From Mycteria americana (Eukaryota; Chordata; Aves; Ciconiiformes; Ciconiidae): a stretch of DNA of 64,000 bases. Positions 63,191-64,000 of this stretch are shown piece after piece; positions within the stretch are counted from its first letter, which is position 1, and each line of letters starts with the position of its first letter. Both the position numbers and the translations under genes were made by a program. The notes beneath the pieces are model-generated. The model was not told the DNA's origin. It ran no database searches and worked only from the letters and a program-made list of their open reading frames with translations. The stretch is taken from assembly GCF_035582795.1 (NCBI RefSeq), contig NC_134370.1, positions 46,673,501 through 46,737,500 of the forward strand. Reading direction: 5' to 3'.

Positions 63191-64000
63191 ACCCAGTGCA
63201 CAGCAGCCCTCCCTGCCATGGGCCGCTGCAGATGCTACGTGGTTTAGGAACAGGACCAGACAAATCCACAGAAAGAAATCCATCAAGCACTGGTAAATAC
63301 AAAGACTGGCACAAGGAAACTTGCAAATATTTAGAGGCAGGGATCGCATCCAGGGGAAATGTTGCTACACACTTATACCAGGAGACCATCAAAGACTGGA
63401 TAGTAGGTGAGACGGGCCGCTCTCACCACAGCAGCTGCCCATGTGCAGGGATACTGCTCCCAGATGTATCACACAGGCAGCATGCTTTCATTTGGCAAGC
63501 CATTCCCAGGCTGGAAGTGTCCCTCTTTCAGCAGCCCCTCTTCTGCACACCAAGCACATCCTCCACTGGTTGCTCCATAGCACTTAGGAGCCTGCAAGCT
63601 TCGTTCATCCCTTCCAGATATCCCAGCTCCCACCAGGCTGGAAGGAAACGGCACAGAGCAGTCATGCCCACCCATCCCAGCTCTCTGCCAGGGCAGAGAG
63701 CAGGCTGGCATGGAAAGGATGCTCTGCACAAGATGCTCTGCAGCCCCCTCTCACCCCAGCCTGCCGCAATGAGTTGCACAGGGGTGGCAAGGGCTAAAGA
63801 CAAGCAATGTGTTGCGGGAAAGCAAGGAGGAACATGGAGAACATGGGCCCACACCAAGTCCCATATATGATACATTGTCCCATATATGACACATTGCTCC
63901 TCCCAAGCATCACAAACTAGGACATTTCTGCATCAACACTCGCACATGTGATGCAGACCCAGGCTTTATAAGTGCATTTAGGCCACTTGGATGCTGTCTG
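63191..64000. other. Intergenic DNA, no gene seen
   Basis: No repeat family or exon was recognised. A direct repeat of TCCCATATATGA lies near 63858-63890. Confidence 0.5.

Overview
This window is vertebrate nuclear DNA, most likely from a bird. CR1 LINEs are the dominant repeat, there is a solo LTR of an avian ERVL-type retrovirus, introns are small to moderate, and two GC-rich CpG-island promoters drive vertebrate genes. The youngest CR1 and the LTR resemble lineages I associate with non-galliform birds (inference from memory, not from a search). No bacterial-type operon, CRISPR array or phage system is present.

Layout. 1-7.6 kb: AT-rich DNA with old CR1 fragments and one broken class II olfactory receptor (2943-3898). 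7.6-8.1 kb: a small tRNA cluster holding a decayed initiator-Met tRNA (+), an intact tRNA-Ile(AAU) (+) and an intact initiator tRNA-Met(CAU) (-), the two intact genes convergent. 8.1-12.5 kb: no gene recognised; it holds minus-strand CR1 pieces, including one with an ORF1 esterase segment and an endonuclease region. 12.56-15.99 kb: a solo ERVL-type LTR with an exact 5-bp target duplication, split by a 2.8-kb plus-strand CR1 whose single ORF2 frame runs from endonuclease to the ORF2 end with three in-frame TGA codons. 16-17.5 kb: a probable decayed LTR or leader fragment and unique DNA.

17.5-30.5 kb: MZT2 (mitotic-spindle organizing protein 2), minus strand, three coding exons joining to 151 codons, with a 70-bp first intron and a 12.4-kb second intron. 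Its stop codon overlaps the AATAAA signal. 30.5-38.7 kb: intergenic DNA with a decayed ~55-bp tandem array and CR1 tails. 38.7-58.1 kb: SHF (SH2 adaptor F), minus strand, seven coding exons joining in phase to 449 codons, with a C-terminal SH2 domain, tyrosine motifs and an SHB/SHD-like N-terminus. Its introns hold AT-rich, homeobox-motif-rich islands that look like regulatory elements. 58.7-64 kb: upstream intergenic DNA with very old CR1 fragments and one unexplained 436-codon minus-strand open frame.

The two protein genes are unrelated in job: MZT2 belongs to the gamma-tubulin ring complex and SHF to receptor tyrosine kinase signalling. They lie head to tail on the same strand. I found no convincing new multi-gene system. 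The most checkable oddities are the nested LTR/CR1 insertion, the tRNA cluster with its dying initiator copy, the MZT2 stop/poly(A) overlap, the SHF candidate enhancers and the long unexplained frame near 61 kb.
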